Notes under the pieces: generated by a model | What the model was told of the DNA's origin: nothing | Database searches by the model: none | What the model saw: only the letters and a program-made list of their open reading frames with translations | Part shown: piece by piece, positions 26,173-35,091 of the stretch | Position numbering within the stretch: the first letter of the stretch is position 1 | Layout of the letters: every line of letters begins with the position of its first letter | Assembly (NCBI RefSeq): GCF_005771675.1 | Contig: NZ_VAJM01000006.1 | Span: 301,784-365,783 of the forward strand | Direction: 5' to 3' | Length of the DNA: 64,000 nt | From: Hymenobacter jeollabukensis | GTDB lineage: Bacteria; Bacteroidota; Bacteroidia; Cytophagales; Hymenobacteraceae | Translations under genes and position numbers: made by a program

Positions 26173-29100
26173 ATGTCCGCCACCTTCCGCATCTATTCCG
26201 CCTCCGCCGGCTCCGGCAAAACCTATCAGCTGACCAAGGAATACCTGCGCCTGGCCCTGGGCGCCGACGAGCCGGGCTACTACAAGAGCATCCTCGCCAT
26301 TACCTTCACCAACGCCGCCGCGGCCGAAATGAAGGAGCGCATCATCGGCGCGCTGCGCGGCTTCGTGCACCCCGGCACCGCTGCCAAGGCCGACGCGCTG
26401 CTGCGCGAGCTGGCCGCCGAAATGGCCGCCGACGGCCTGCTGCCGCCGGAAGCGCCCGCGCTGGCCGAGCAGGAACTGCGCCGCCGCGCTGGGCAGACGT
26501 TCCGGCTGGTGCTCTACCACTACGCCGACTTCGCCGTCAGCACTATCGACTCCTTTGTGCAGCGGGTGGTGCAGGCCTTCACGCGGGAGTTGGGGCTGCC
26601 GGCGGCCTTTGAGGTGGAGCTGGACGACGAATCGGTGCTGCACGCGGCGGTGGCCCTGCTGCTGGATAAGGTGAACCGCGGGCAGGAGCACGAGCTGCTC
26701 ACACGCACCCTGCAGGACTACGCCCTGAGCAAGGCCGAGGAAGGCCGCAGCTGGAACATGCTGCCCGACGAAATCATGCGCTTCGGCAAGTTTCTGCTCA
26801 ACGAATCGGTGCACGAGGCGGTGGCCCAGCTGCAGCAGATGGAGCTGAAGGAGTTTCGGCAGCTGCACAAGACGCTGAAGGAGCGGCGCGAGCAGATGCG
26901 CAATGACCTGCAGGCCGTGGGCGACCGGGCCGTGGCCGCGCTGGCCCAGCACGGCCTGCAGCCGGACCAATTGGCGGGCGGCAGCCGGGGCGTGCATTCG
27001 CACTTCACCAAGCCCCTGCGCTGGCTCGACGACCCGGCCGGCACGCCCACCAGTACCGCGCGCAAGGCCGCCGAAGCCGGCAAGTGGGGCAGCGGCGACG
27101 CCATGAAAGGCCCGCTGAAGCCGGCCCTGGAAGCCGTGGCCGGGGAGCTGACCGAGGCCTTCAACGAGCTGGAGCTGCTGCAGGAGCGGTATTTGAGCCA
27201 GTATTTGCTGATCGAGGGGCTGCTGCCGCAGCTGTTTCACGTGTCCTTGTTGAGCGAGCTGAGCAAGGCCGTGCAGCAGGTCAGCCAGGACCGCAACGTG
27301 GTGCTCATCGGGGAGTTCAACCGCCGCCTGGCCAGCATCGTGCTGCGCGAGCCGGTGCCGTTTCTCTACGAACGACTGGGCGAGCGGTACCAGCACCTGC
27401 TCATCGACGAGTTTCAGGACACTTCGGAGCTGCAGTGGAACAACCTGCTGCCGCTGGTGGAAAACGCCGTGGCCGGCGGCCACCTGAGCCTGGCCGTCGG
27501 CGACGCCAAGCAGGCCATCTACCGATGGCGCGGCGGCGAGATGGAGCAGATTCTGCGCCTCTACCAGGGCACGCCCCGCCCGCTGGTGGAGCGCGCCCAG
27601 GACCCGGAAATGCGTGCCATCCTGGCCGAGCGCTACATCGGCCTGGCCGGGGCCCTGGAGCCGATGTCGCTGCAAACCAACTACCGCTCCGGCCCGCAGA
27701 TCATCCAGTTCAACAACGACTTCTTCGCTCACGTGGCGCAGGGGCACCCGGGGCTGGAGCTGGTGCAGCAGATTTACGACGCGGGATTCGTGCAGAAGGC
27801 GCCAGGGGCCTCACCCCCCGGCCCCCTCTCCCGTGGAGAGGGGGAGCCTGACGATTCCGGGCAACGACGCGGGGCTGCTCCGCTCACGCTGCGCAGCCCC
27901 GCCACGGACGAGCCTTCGCAACGACAGGGTACGGTGGGCGAATTTGTGCTGACGGCTGACGCCAAAACCTGGGATAAGACCAGCGAATTGTCGCGAGACA
28001 TGCGCCAGCAGCCGACACCCGCAGAGGAAACGCTATGGGAAGAACTACGGGACAGAAAGCTCGGCGCGAAGTTTCGGCGCCAGCACGTCATTGGGTCATT
28101 TATCGTGGATTTCGTGTGCATCCCGGCTCTGCTAGTGGTAGAAGTAGACGGCGACGTACACAGTGACCCGCAGCAAGCCGCTTACGATGCCGGCCGCACG
28201 CACGAGTTGGAGGGTCTGGGCTATCGGGTGATTCGCTTCACCAATAACCAAGTGTTACATGATATGCGCCGAGTGCTTACCAGCATCCGGCATACCCTTG
28301 GACAGGAAAGCGTAGCAGAAGCCGCATTACACGGCGGGGCTGCGGAGCGCGAGCGAAGCAGCTCCGCCCACTTGCTGACGGCTGGCTCCCCCTCTCCACG
28401 GGAGAGGGGGCCGGGGGGTGAGGCCCACGTCGAAATCCTGCTGACGCAGGCCGACGCGCCGGCCCGGCTTTACCTTGCCGCCGAAGGACATTATTCGGAT
28501 CAGCCCCTGCCCGGCCACCTCGCCACCGACGTGCTCGACTACGACGAAAGCACGCTCTATCTGACCCTGGCGCTGGTGGAGCAGGCCCTGGCCGACGGCT
28601 TCCGGCTGGAAGACGTGGCCGTGCTCTGCCGCCGCCGCGACCAGTCGCGGCGGGTGGCCAAGTTTCTGAAGGAGCGCGGCTACGACATCATTTCGGCCGA
28701 TTCGCTGTCGTTGGAATTCGCCGAGGTGGTCAACCTGCTGGTGGCCATTCTGCGCGTCCTGCACCAGCCGGCCGACGCGCTGGCGCGGGTGGAAGCCCTG
28801 CTGCTGGTCGACAAAGTGGTGCGCGGGGTGCCGCCCACGCCCACCCGCGCCCGGCACATCGGCGACATTGCCAAGGAGCCGAGCAGCCGGCCGTTCTTCG
28901 ACGAGCTGCGCCGCCTGGGCTACGACGTGCAGGAGCACCAGACCGGCAACCGCGACCTGTACGAGCTGTGCGAGACGCTCATGGGCCTCTTCGGGCTGCT
29001 GCACCGCCGTGAGGAAAGCGAGTACCTGTTCCGCTTCCTCGACCTGACGCTGGAATACTCCCTGCGCTTCGGTAATAACCTCGGCAACTTCCTCAGCTAC

Positions 29101-30213
29101 TGGGACCAGCGCAAGGCCAACCTGAGCATCAACGCCCCGGCCGGGCGCGGCGGAGCCGTCACCATCACCACCGTGCACAAGGCCAAGGGCCTGGCCTACG
29201 GCGTGGTCATCGTGCCCTGGGCCGACTGGAGCCTGGAGCCGACTTCGGCCTTTGGCGGGGCATACCTCTGGGGCCGCCTGACCGAGGAAGACAAGCCCGT
29301 GCCCGGCATGCCGCCGGTGGCCGTGGTGAAGCAGCGCAAGGAGCTGACCCAGACCGTGCTGGCCGGGCAGTACGCCGAGGAGCGCGAAAAAACCTTCGTG
29401 GAGGCCCTGAACCTGCTCTACGTGGCCTTCACCCGCCCGCGCCACCGCCTCTACATCCTCACCCGCCGCCCCGACGCGGCCCGCGCCGCCAAGGACGACG
29501 CCAGCACGCCCGCCAGCAACGTGGCCCAGCTGCTCCACCGCTACCTCGTGGACTTGGGCCAGTGGAACGAGGAACAGCTGACCTACGTGCTCAGCGCCGG
29601 CGCCCCGGCGGCAATCAAAAGTGAGTCGCCAAGCCCTGACAACTCGCAACTAACAACTGGCAACTTATTTCCCCTCACCAACCTCGCCACCGCCGCCTGG
29701 GAGCAGCGCCTGCGGCTGCGGCGGCACGCCAGCACGGTGTTCGACTTCTCGGAGCAGCAGCAGCAGCGCGAGTGGAACCGCAAGCTGCACTTCGCTCTGC
29801 GCCGCGTCATTACGGCCCGCGACGTGGAGCGCGTGGCCGGGCAGCTGACGGCCGAGGGCCTGGTGAGCCGCCGCGAGCAGCCCGAGCTGCTGCAGCGGCT
29901 GCGGCAGGTGGTCACGAACGCCCAGCTGGCCCCCTACTTCCGCCCCGCCGTCATTGCCGAAACGGAGCGCGAAATCCTGGTCGGCGGTGCCCCGCGCGAG
30001 GACTACAAGCCCGACCGGGTGGTGTTCGAGCCCACCGAAGGCCCCGCGCCCGGCCGCGTGACGCTCATCGACTTCCGCGTGCCCCCGCCCGAAGACCGGC
30101 ACCAGACCATGCTGCGCCAGTACGGGCAGCTGTTTCGCCGCCTGGGCTACCAGGACGTGCGCGGGCTGGTGTACTACTTCGATACGGAGGAAGTGGTGGC
30201 GTTTGGGTGCTGA
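26173..30213 (+). CDS. UvrD/AddA-type helicase with in-frame DUF559 insertion
   Basis: A 1346-residue SF1A helicase resembling the AddA/RecB subunit of the double-strand-break repair nuclease. Walker A is SASAGSGKTYQL, motif II LLIDEFQDTSELQW, motif III LAVGDAKQAIYRWRGG, motif IV TNYRSGPQIIQF, motif V ITTVHKAKGLAYGVVI and motif VI LLYVAFTRPRHRLYIL. Residues about 545-751 are an inserted mobile element carrying a DUF559 domain, placed after motif IV; the frame is kept. A second small repeat lies near residue 1155. The C-terminal nuclease fold seems degenerate: PDRVV and LIDFRV keep the acidic residues but have DFR where active enzymes have DYK. The AddB-type partner is 8 kb downstream. Confidence 0.92.
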   Translation: MSATFRIYSASAGSGKTYQLTKEYLRLALGADEPGYYKSILAITFTNAAAAEMKERIIGALRGFVHPGTAAKADALLRELAAEMAADGLLPPEAPALAEQELRRRAGQTFRLVLYHYADFAVSTIDSFVQRVVQAFTRELGLPAAFEVELDDESVLHAAVALLLDKVNRGQEHELLTRTLQDYALSKAEEGRSWNMLPDEIMRFGKFLLNESVHEAVAQLQQMELKEFRQLHKTLKERREQMRNDLQAVGDRAVAALAQHGLQPDQLAGGSRGVHSHFTKPLRWLDDPAGTPTSTARKAAEAGKWGSGDAMKGPLKPALEAVAGELTEAFNELELLQERYLSQYLLIEGLLPQLFHVSLLSELSKAVQQVSQDRNVVLIGEFNRRLASIVLREPVPFLYERLGERYQHLLIDEFQDTSELQWNNLLPLVENAVAGGHLSLAVGDAKQAIYRWRGGEMEQILRLYQGTPRPLVERAQDPEMRAILAERYIGLAGALEPMSLQTNYRSGPQIIQFNNDFFAHVAQGHPGLELVQQIYDAGFVQKAPGASPPGPLSRGEGEPDDSGQRRGAAPLTLRSPATDEPSQRQGTVGEFVLTADAKTWDKTSELSRDMRQQPTPAEETLWEELRDRKLGAKFRRQHVIGSFIVDFVCIPALLVVEVDGDVHSDPQQAAYDAGRTHELEGLGYRVIRFTNNQVLHDMRRVLTSIRHTLGQESVAEAALHGGAAERERSSSAHLLTAGSPSPRERGPGGEAHVEILLTQADAPARLYLAAEGHYSDQPLPGHLATDVLDYDESTLYLTLALVEQALADGFRLEDVAVLCRRRDQSRRVAKFLKERGYDIISADSLSLEFAEVVNLLVAILRVLHQPADALARVEALLLVDKVVRGVPPTPTRARHIGDIAKEPSSRPFFDELRRLGYDVQEHQTGNRDLYELCETLMGLFGLLHRREESEYLFRFLDLTLEYSLRFGNNLGNFLSYWDQRKANLSINAPAGRGGAVTITTVHKAKGLAYGVVIVPWADWSLEPTSAFGGAYLWGRLTEEDKPVPGMPPVAVVKQRKELTQTVLAGQYAEEREKTFVEALNLLYVAFTRPRHRLYILTRRPDAARAAKDDASTPASNVAQLLHRYLVDLGQWNEEQLTYVLSAGAPAAIKSESPSPDNSQLTTGNLFPLTNLATAAWEQRLRLRRHASTVFDFSEQQQQREWNRKLHFALRRVITARDVERVAGQLTAEGLVSRREQPELLQRLRQVVTNAQLAPYFRPAVIAETEREILVGGAPREDYKPDRVVFEPTEGPAPGRVTLIDFRVPPPEDRHQTMLRQYGQLFRRLGYQDVRGLVYYFDTEEVVAFGC
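27806..28426. mobile_element. 621-bp palindromic element with 43-bp perfect TIRs and DUF559 domain
   Basis: Terminal arms 27806-27848 and 28384-28426 are exact reverse complements over 43 bases. Each contains its own small hairpin (CCCCCTCTCC-CGT-GGAGAGGGGG). A second, imperfect inverted pair lies inside (about 27870-27903 and 28334-28369). The length is 621 = 3 x 207, and the whole element reads through in the helicase frame. An ATG at 28000 begins a DUF559/Vsr-like nuclease domain: TPAEETLWEELRDRKLG, FRRQHVIGSFIVDFVC, LLVVEVDGDVHSD, GYRVIRFTNNQVL. No target duplication is visible and there is no transposase, so the mechanism of movement is unknown. Confidence 0.85.
29637..29667. repeat. CTGACAACT/ACTGGCAACT repeat inside the helicase gene
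   Basis: CTGACAACTCGCAACTAACA followed by ACTGGCAACTT, translated as the atypical stretch SPDNSQLTTGNL. The same family occurs in frame in the AddB-type gene at 40255-40350. Confidence 0.65.
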
Positions 30214-30222
30214 ACAGGACCA

Positions 30223-30642
30223 TTACAGAAGCTTTTCTACCGTAAAATCCGCCGTATTTAGCTCGTAAACCCCTTGACGGACTTCATCCAATGGGTCGAC
30301 CACGAAGCGGATGGCCGTTGCCGGCTCCGGCGAGTACACAGCTTCTATCCAATATATGTCGGTCGGCGTCCGGCCCCACTCCCGCCAGTTCGCACTGGTC
30401 TGGCCATACGCGTAATCGGCGAAAGGCGCCTGCAGAAAGTACAGCACCAGTCCGGAGCCGGCCACCACGCAGTAGCTTTCGTCGGGGGCGATGCAGGCGG
30501 TTTGCGGGTCGCCGCAAAAGCCGCCGATGACCACGTCGGCCCGCCTGCTGCCCTTGATGTACAGGTGTGCAGTTTCGTGGGTATGGTAGATCAGGTACCG
30601 GGGACTTTCAGCAAGACGGTGGCGCGGGTCAGTAACGGACAC
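30223..30642 (-). CDS. Hypothetical protein
   Basis: A 139-residue soluble protein with no recognised domain and no signal peptide. It is beta-rich by pattern (ADVVIGGFCGD, YCVVAGSGLVLYFLQ, DIYWIEAVYSP). It converges on the helicase gene with a 9-base gap and no terminator between. This could be a small immunity-like (SMI1/Imm-type) protein, but no diagnostic motif was seen. Confidence 0.6.
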   Translation of the reverse strand: MSVTDPRHRLAESPRYLIYHTHETAHLYIKGSRRADVVIGGFCGDPQTACIAPDESYCVVAGSGLVLYFLQAPFADYAYGQTSANWREWGRTPTDIYWIEAVYSPEPATAIRFVVDPLDEVRQGVYELNTADFTVEKLL

Positions 30643-30758
30643 GGTATTGGGCTACAACAAGGGAGTCAAGACCGTAAGTTAGTCGGCGACGAGTAGCCCC
30701 GCTGCATCCTTTCCCTGCCCCCGGCAGTATCTTCTAGCCGAAACCCCGCCGCAAGCTC

Positions 30759-31238
30759 ATGGAAGCCACCACCTTCACTCTCCACGTCAACGGCCGCCCG
30801 CACCAGGTGCAGGCCGACCCGGCCACGCCGCTGCTCTACGTGCTGCGCAACCAGCTGGGGTTGAACGGGCCCAAGTTCGGCTGCGGCATGCAGCAGTGCG
30901 GGGCCTGCATGGTGCTGGTCGATGGCTTTGCCCACCCCAGCTGCCAGCTGCAGGTGCACCGCGTGGGCGCGGCGCCCATCACCACCCTGGAGGGCCTCAC
31001 CCGGCCCGACGGCTCGCTGCACCCGGTGCAGCAGGCGCTGGTGGAGCTGCAGGCCGCCCAGTGCGGCTACTGCCTCAACGGCGTGGCCATGTGCGCCGCC
31101 GGCCTGCTGCGCCAGTACGCCCGGCCCGACGAGCAGACCATTCGCAACGCCCTCTTCCGGGTGCTCTGCCGCTGCGGCACCCACGAGCGGTACATCCGCG
31201 CCGTGCAGCGCGCCGCCGAGTTGGGTGCCTCGGGGTAG
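30759..31238 (+). CDS. (2Fe-2S) subunit, isoquinoline 1-oxidoreductase alpha-like
   Basis: A 159-residue small subunit of a xanthine-oxidase-family molybdenum hydroxylase; it carries electrons from the molybdenum subunit. The plant-ferredoxin-type N-terminal cluster is GCGMQQCGACMVLVDG plus the Cys in HPSC. The C-terminal four-helix cluster domain has QCGYC and CRCGTHERYIRA. Cys spacing is complete for two [2Fe-2S] centres. The molybdopterin subunit follows after 189 bases, an unusually long gap that contains mutually exclusive hairpins. Confidence 0.93.
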   Translation: MEATTFTLHVNGRPHQVQADPATPLLYVLRNQLGLNGPKFGCGMQQCGACMVLVDGFAHPSCQLQVHRVGAAPITTLEGLTRPDGSLHPVQQALVELQAAQCGYCLNGVAMCAAGLLRQYARPDEQTIRNALFRVLCRCGTHERYIRAVQRAAELGASG

Positions 31239-31266
31239 TCGCAGTGCCCCGCTTGCCGGGCGCCGG

Positions 31267-31330
31267 GCAAAACGACCTATCGTGTTGAGTGAAACGATAG
31301 GACGTTTTGCCCGAAACGATAGGTCGTTTC
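31267..31330 (+). promoter_or_regulatory. Alternative hairpins between the two oxidoreductase subunits
   Basis: Segment L (31267-31283, GCAAAACGACCTATCGT) can pair with M (31294-31310, 16 of 17 bases) or with R (31316-31330, 15 bases). L:M and L:R cannot form together. There is no T tract, so a classical attenuator is not proven; it may instead be a repeat element. Confidence 0.5.
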
Positions 31331-31427
31331 AGCAGCAAGCTCCCAGCGTTTCAGCCACGCCCCGGCAACGCGCATCCGGTTCCGACCCGTTACTACAGAT
31401 TCTTTCCTGCTCTATTTCACCCTGCTT

Positions 31428-33632
31428 ATGCCCTCCCGCCGCGCCTTTTTGAAAGACACCGGCCGCCTGACCATCGCCTTCTGCCTGCTCGGGGCCTTGC
31501 CGGCCGCCGAAGCCCTGGCCGCCGACGACCCGCGCCCCGGTTCCCTGCAGGACAACCCGCGCCTGAATGCCTGGCTGGAAGTGTTGGCCGACGGCCGCGT
31601 GCGGGTGCTCACCGGCAAGATTGAAATCGGGCAGGGCATCGGCACGGCGGTGGCGCAGATGGCGGCCGAGGAGCTGAATCTGCCCCTGAACCGGGTGGAA
31701 GTGGTGCTGGCCGAAACCGGCCGCACCCCCGACGAGCGGTACACCGCCGGCAGCGCCTCCATCGAGCAAAGCGCTCTGTCGGTGCGCTGGGCCGCAGCGG
31801 CGGCCCGCCAGCAACTGCTGCAGCTGGCCGCCAAGCGCCTGCGCGTGCCCGCCGCCACCCTGCAGCTGGCCGACGGCGCCGTGCGCACCGCCGACGGCCG
31901 GCAGCACCTGACGTTTGCCGAGCTGCTGGCCGGGCGGCAGCTCACCGGCGAAGTGCCCGCCGACACGGTGCTCAAGCCCAAAAACCAGCACCAGGTAGTC
32001 GGCCAGCCGCTGCGCCGCGAGGAAATCGAGCGGATGGTGCGGGCCGCGCCGGTGTACGTGCAGGACATGCGCCTGCCCGGCACCGTGCACGCCCGCGTGC
32101 TGCACCCGCCCGGTCCCGGCGCCCGCCTGCGCGGCGTCGATGAGGCCGGGCTGCGCCAGGCCGTGCCGGGCCTGCTGCGCGTGGTGGTCGACGGCTCCTT
32201 CGTGGGCCTGCTGGCGGCCGATGAGTGGACGGCCATCAAAGCGCACGACTGGCTGAAGCCGCGCCTGCAGTGGACGGCCGGCCCGGCCCTGCCGGCCGGC
32301 CAGGCCCTGCCCGAGGTTATCCGCGCATTGCCCGCCAAGGTGGACGAAGTAGCCCGCCGGGGCGACGTGGCCAGCGCGCCCGCGACGGGTGAAAAATCCT
32401 TCCGGGCTACCTACTTCAAGCCCTACCTCATGCACGCCTCCATCGGCCCCTCGTGCGCGGTAGCTTTGTTCGACAAGGGTACGCTGCACCTCTGGACGCA
32501 CAGCCAGGGCGTGTACCCGCTGCGGGCGGCGGTGGCCAAGCTGCTCGGCCTGCCCGAAGACCAGGTGCACGCCAAGGGCGTGCCCGGCGCGGGCTGCTAC
32601 GGTCACAACGGCGCCGACGACGTAGCCGCCGAAGCCGCCCTGCTGGCCCGCGCCTACCCCGGCCACCCCGTGCGCCTGCAGTGGACGCGCGAAGACGAGC
32701 ACCTGCACGAGCCCTACGGCTCGGCCATGCTCTTCGACTTGCAGGCCCGCCTCGACGCCCGCGGCCGCCTCACCCACTGGCACATGGAACTGTGGTCCGA
32801 CACACACAGCGCCCGCCCCGCCGGGCAGCCCGACAAGCTGCTGCCGGCCCAGCTGCTGGCCAAACCCTTCGAATACAAACGGGCCGAGCTGAGCGGCGGC
32901 ACTTCGCGCAACTCCGAGCCGCTGTACCAGATTCCGAACATGCTCATCAACGCGCACTCCTTCGCGGGGCCGCTGCGGGTGTCGGCCCTGCGCAGCCTGG
33001 GGGCTTTCGGCAACGTCTTCGCGCTGGAATCGGGCATGGACGAGCTGGCCCAGCTGGCCGGGCAGGACCCGTGGGCCTTCCGCCTCGCCCACCTCACCGA
33101 CGAGCGGGCCCGGGCCGTCATCGAGGAGGCGCGGCGCCTGACGCAGAACGTGCAAGCGGGGCCAAACGAGGGCCTGGGCATGGCCTTCGCGCAGTACAAA
33201 AACCAGGCGGCCTACCTGGCCGTGGTGGCCCGGGTGTGGGTCAGCCCCGAAGACCACACGCCCTGGGTGCGCCAGCTCTGGGCCGCCATCGACGCGGGCG
33301 AGGTCATCAATCCCGACGGGCTGCGCAACCAGACCGAGGGCGGGCTCATCCAGGCCGCCAGCTGGACGGTGCTGGAGCAGGTGCAGTTTGATCAGCAGCA
33401 GGTGCGCAGCCACGACTGGGAGTCCTACCCCATCTACCGTTTCGACGAGGTACCGCGGGTCGAGGTCAGCATCGTCAGCCGCCCCGACCAGCCGCCGCTG
33501 GGGGCCGGCGAAGCCGCCCAGGGCCCCACCGCGGCGGCCATTGCCAACGCCGTGCACCGCGCCTGCGGCGTGCGGGTGCGCGAGCTGCCCATCCGCCCCT
33601 GGAAGCTGGCACCAAGCTCGGCGGAAAGCTAA
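31428..33632 (+). CDS. Molybdopterin-binding subunit, isoquinoline 1-oxidoreductase beta-like
   Basis: A 734-residue large subunit of a xanthine-dehydrogenase-family molybdenum hydroxylase that inserts oxygen from water into a heterocycle or aldehyde. The N-terminus has a twin-arginine signal (SRRAFLKDTGRLTIAFCLLG), so the complex is exported folded to the periplasm, as known for this subfamily. Molybdopterin-contact regions are seen in GKIEIGQGIGTAVAQMAAEEL, GVPGAGCYGHNGADDVAAEAAL and GPTAAAIANAVHRACGVRVRELPI. Its partner is the (2Fe-2S) subunit upstream. No cytochrome or XdhC-type maturation gene is adjacent, so the electron acceptor is unknown. Confidence 0.92.
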   Translation: MPSRRAFLKDTGRLTIAFCLLGALPAAEALAADDPRPGSLQDNPRLNAWLEVLADGRVRVLTGKIEIGQGIGTAVAQMAAEELNLPLNRVEVVLAETGRTPDERYTAGSASIEQSALSVRWAAAAARQQLLQLAAKRLRVPAATLQLADGAVRTADGRQHLTFAELLAGRQLTGEVPADTVLKPKNQHQVVGQPLRREEIERMVRAAPVYVQDMRLPGTVHARVLHPPGPGARLRGVDEAGLRQAVPGLLRVVVDGSFVGLLAADEWTAIKAHDWLKPRLQWTAGPALPAGQALPEVIRALPAKVDEVARRGDVASAPATGEKSFRATYFKPYLMHASIGPSCAVALFDKGTLHLWTHSQGVYPLRAAVAKLLGLPEDQVHAKGVPGAGCYGHNGADDVAAEAALLARAYPGHPVRLQWTREDEHLHEPYGSAMLFDLQARLDARGRLTHWHMELWSDTHSARPAGQPDKLLPAQLLAKPFEYKRAELSGGTSRNSEPLYQIPNMLINAHSFAGPLRVSALRSLGAFGNVFALESGMDELAQLAGQDPWAFRLAHLTDERARAVIEEARRLTQNVQAGPNEGLGMAFAQYKNQAAYLAVVARVWVSPEDHTPWVRQLWAAIDAGEVINPDGLRNQTEGGLIQAASWTVLEQVQFDQQQVRSHDWESYPIYRFDEVPRVEVSIVSRPDQPPLGAGEAAQGPTAAAIANAVHRACGVRVRELPIRPWKLAPSSAES

Positions 33633-33877
33633 CAGCAGGCTCGTTCAACTTTCAGAGCTGGTAAGCTTGGTTTCGTTGTCGGGTTCTGCACCGGGCAGTC
33701 GGCCCCAAGCCGGCCGCCCGGAATAGGCCCGCTCGGTGCAGGCTCGCCAGGTCGTCGGCTGCCCGGTACAGGCCCGCCCGGTACCCGACAACCAGCCCGA
33801 TGCGGGCTACCAGACCAGCACCTCATGCTTCGCGGGGCTCAACATGACCCGACGTTTGCGTATCCCACGAGCCGCCC

Positions 33878-35032
33878 TTACGGCTGCGGCGGCGCGGCGG
33901 CCTGGCTACGCAGGCCACCACTCACGGTGTCGGCGTAGAGGACCAGGCTGGCGCCCAGGCCGGCAGGCAGGCGGAAGCGGACTTCGGTGGGGCGCTGGGG
34001 CAGGCGGAAGTTGGGCAGGGCCGCGAGGCGCAGGCGGCGCAGGGCGGTGGGCCGCTCACGCGGGACGAGCACCAAGGTTTCGTCGTCGGGGCTGAAGAAG
34101 TAGTGGGTGCGCGTCTGCCGCAGGTACTGGTAGCTCAGCCCGCGGCCGTGCTGGTAGCCGGTGGCCGTGGCCCCAAGGTGCAGCCGCGTGAGCACCCGGC
34201 CGTCCACGAGGTCGAGCAGCAGGGCATTGGCGCGGGGCAGGGGCAGCGGCTGGTTTTGCTCGTCGAGGGCGGGGGCGTAGGCCACCAGGGCGGCGCGGGC
34301 ATTGAGCAGGCGCGTGCCGGCCACCTGCAGCGCGGGCACCGTCAGCTCGACGGGCGCCCGGCCGGCGCTGAGCACGGCGTAACGGGTGAGCAGGGTGCGG
34401 CCGTCGGGCGTGAGCACGTTGGCGGCGGCTTGGTCTTCGGCCCGTTGATTCAGGCCCAGGTAGCGCACCTGCCCGGTGCTGGCGTCGAGCAGCAGCAGGG
34501 CCGAAGCGGCCCAGTCGGTGTCGTAGGCCTGAAACGCTACGGTGAAGGCCAGCGCCTGCAGGCGCGGCAGGTAGCCCACGAACACCGGCGCGGCTGGCAG
34601 GCTTTCCGTCACCAGCTCCTCGCCTACCGCCGCCATGAAGTCGGCCTTGCGCAGCTCGGTGCGAAACTGCTCCCGCCCCTCGGCCTCGCACAGGCGCAGG
34701 GTATACACGGCATCGAAGCCCGCGCCGGTGGCTTTCAGCTGGGTCAATTCCCTGGCGGCGAGCTGCCCGGCCAGGGAGTCGCGCAGCATCAGCGGGCGGC
34801 GCGCATCCACGCGGGCCCCGGTTTCGACGCGGCAGAGCTGCCCGGCCAGCTGCACGGTGCGGGCCACCGGCTCGGCGGGCAGCTGGGCAAACGGCAGCGC
34901 GGTATCGGCCGCCGCCACGGGGCCGGTGGCCGAGGCCGCGTCATCGGCTGAGGCGACGGGGTGCCGGCTGGGCCCGCAGCCCGCGCCGCACACCACCAGC
35001 AAAAAGCCCGCAAGCCAGCTATTCTTCACCAT
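33878..35032 (-). CDS. Putative lipoprotein of unknown function
   Basis: A 384-residue protein with a lipoprotein signal (MVKNSWLAGFLLVVCGAGC) and hence a likely membrane-anchored periplasmic location. The rest is not recognised; it has alternating strand-like segments such as ALLLLDASTGQVRYLGLNQ, NVLTPDGRTLLTRYAV and NALLLDLVDGRVLTRL, reminiscent of a WD40/PQQ-like propeller. The start at 35032 was chosen for the signal peptide. It lies 59 bases downstream of the VKOR-like gene on the same strand, so the two may form an operon. Confidence 0.7.
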   Translation of the reverse strand: MVKNSWLAGFLLVVCGAGCGPSRHPVASADDAASATGPVAAADTALPFAQLPAEPVARTVQLAGQLCRVETGARVDARRPLMLRDSLAGQLAARELTQLKATGAGFDAVYTLRLCEAEGREQFRTELRKADFMAAVGEELVTESLPAAPVFVGYLPRLQALAFTVAFQAYDTDWAASALLLLDASTGQVRYLGLNQRAEDQAAANVLTPDGRTLLTRYAVLSAGRAPVELTVPALQVAGTRLLNARAALVAYAPALDEQNQPLPLPRANALLLDLVDGRVLTRLHLGATATGYQHGRGLSYQYLRQTRTHYFFSPDDETLVLVPRERPTALRRLRLAALPNFRLPQRPTEVRFRLPAGLGASLVLYADTVSGGLRSQAAAPPQP

Positions 35033-35091
35033 ATATCGACGCCTAAACGGGCAAACGGGCCGCAAGATGCACCGGCGGCGCGAAACCTAGG

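Noticed and set aside
27806..28426. The helicase insertion as an intein
   Set aside because: No Cys/Ser at the left junction, no His-Asn plus Cys/Ser/Thr at the right junction and no intein splicing blocks. The perfect inverted ends indicate a repeat element instead.
26173..30213. The helicase gene as a disrupted pseudogene
   Set aside because: All insertions are multiples of 3 without stop codons, and motifs before and after the insertion are intact in a single frame.
33633..33877. Region with repeated GCCCGGTAC and AGGCCCGC units after the molybdenum enzyme as a regulatory repeat
   Set aside because: The units are short and irregular, without a stable hairpin or T tract; no supported function.
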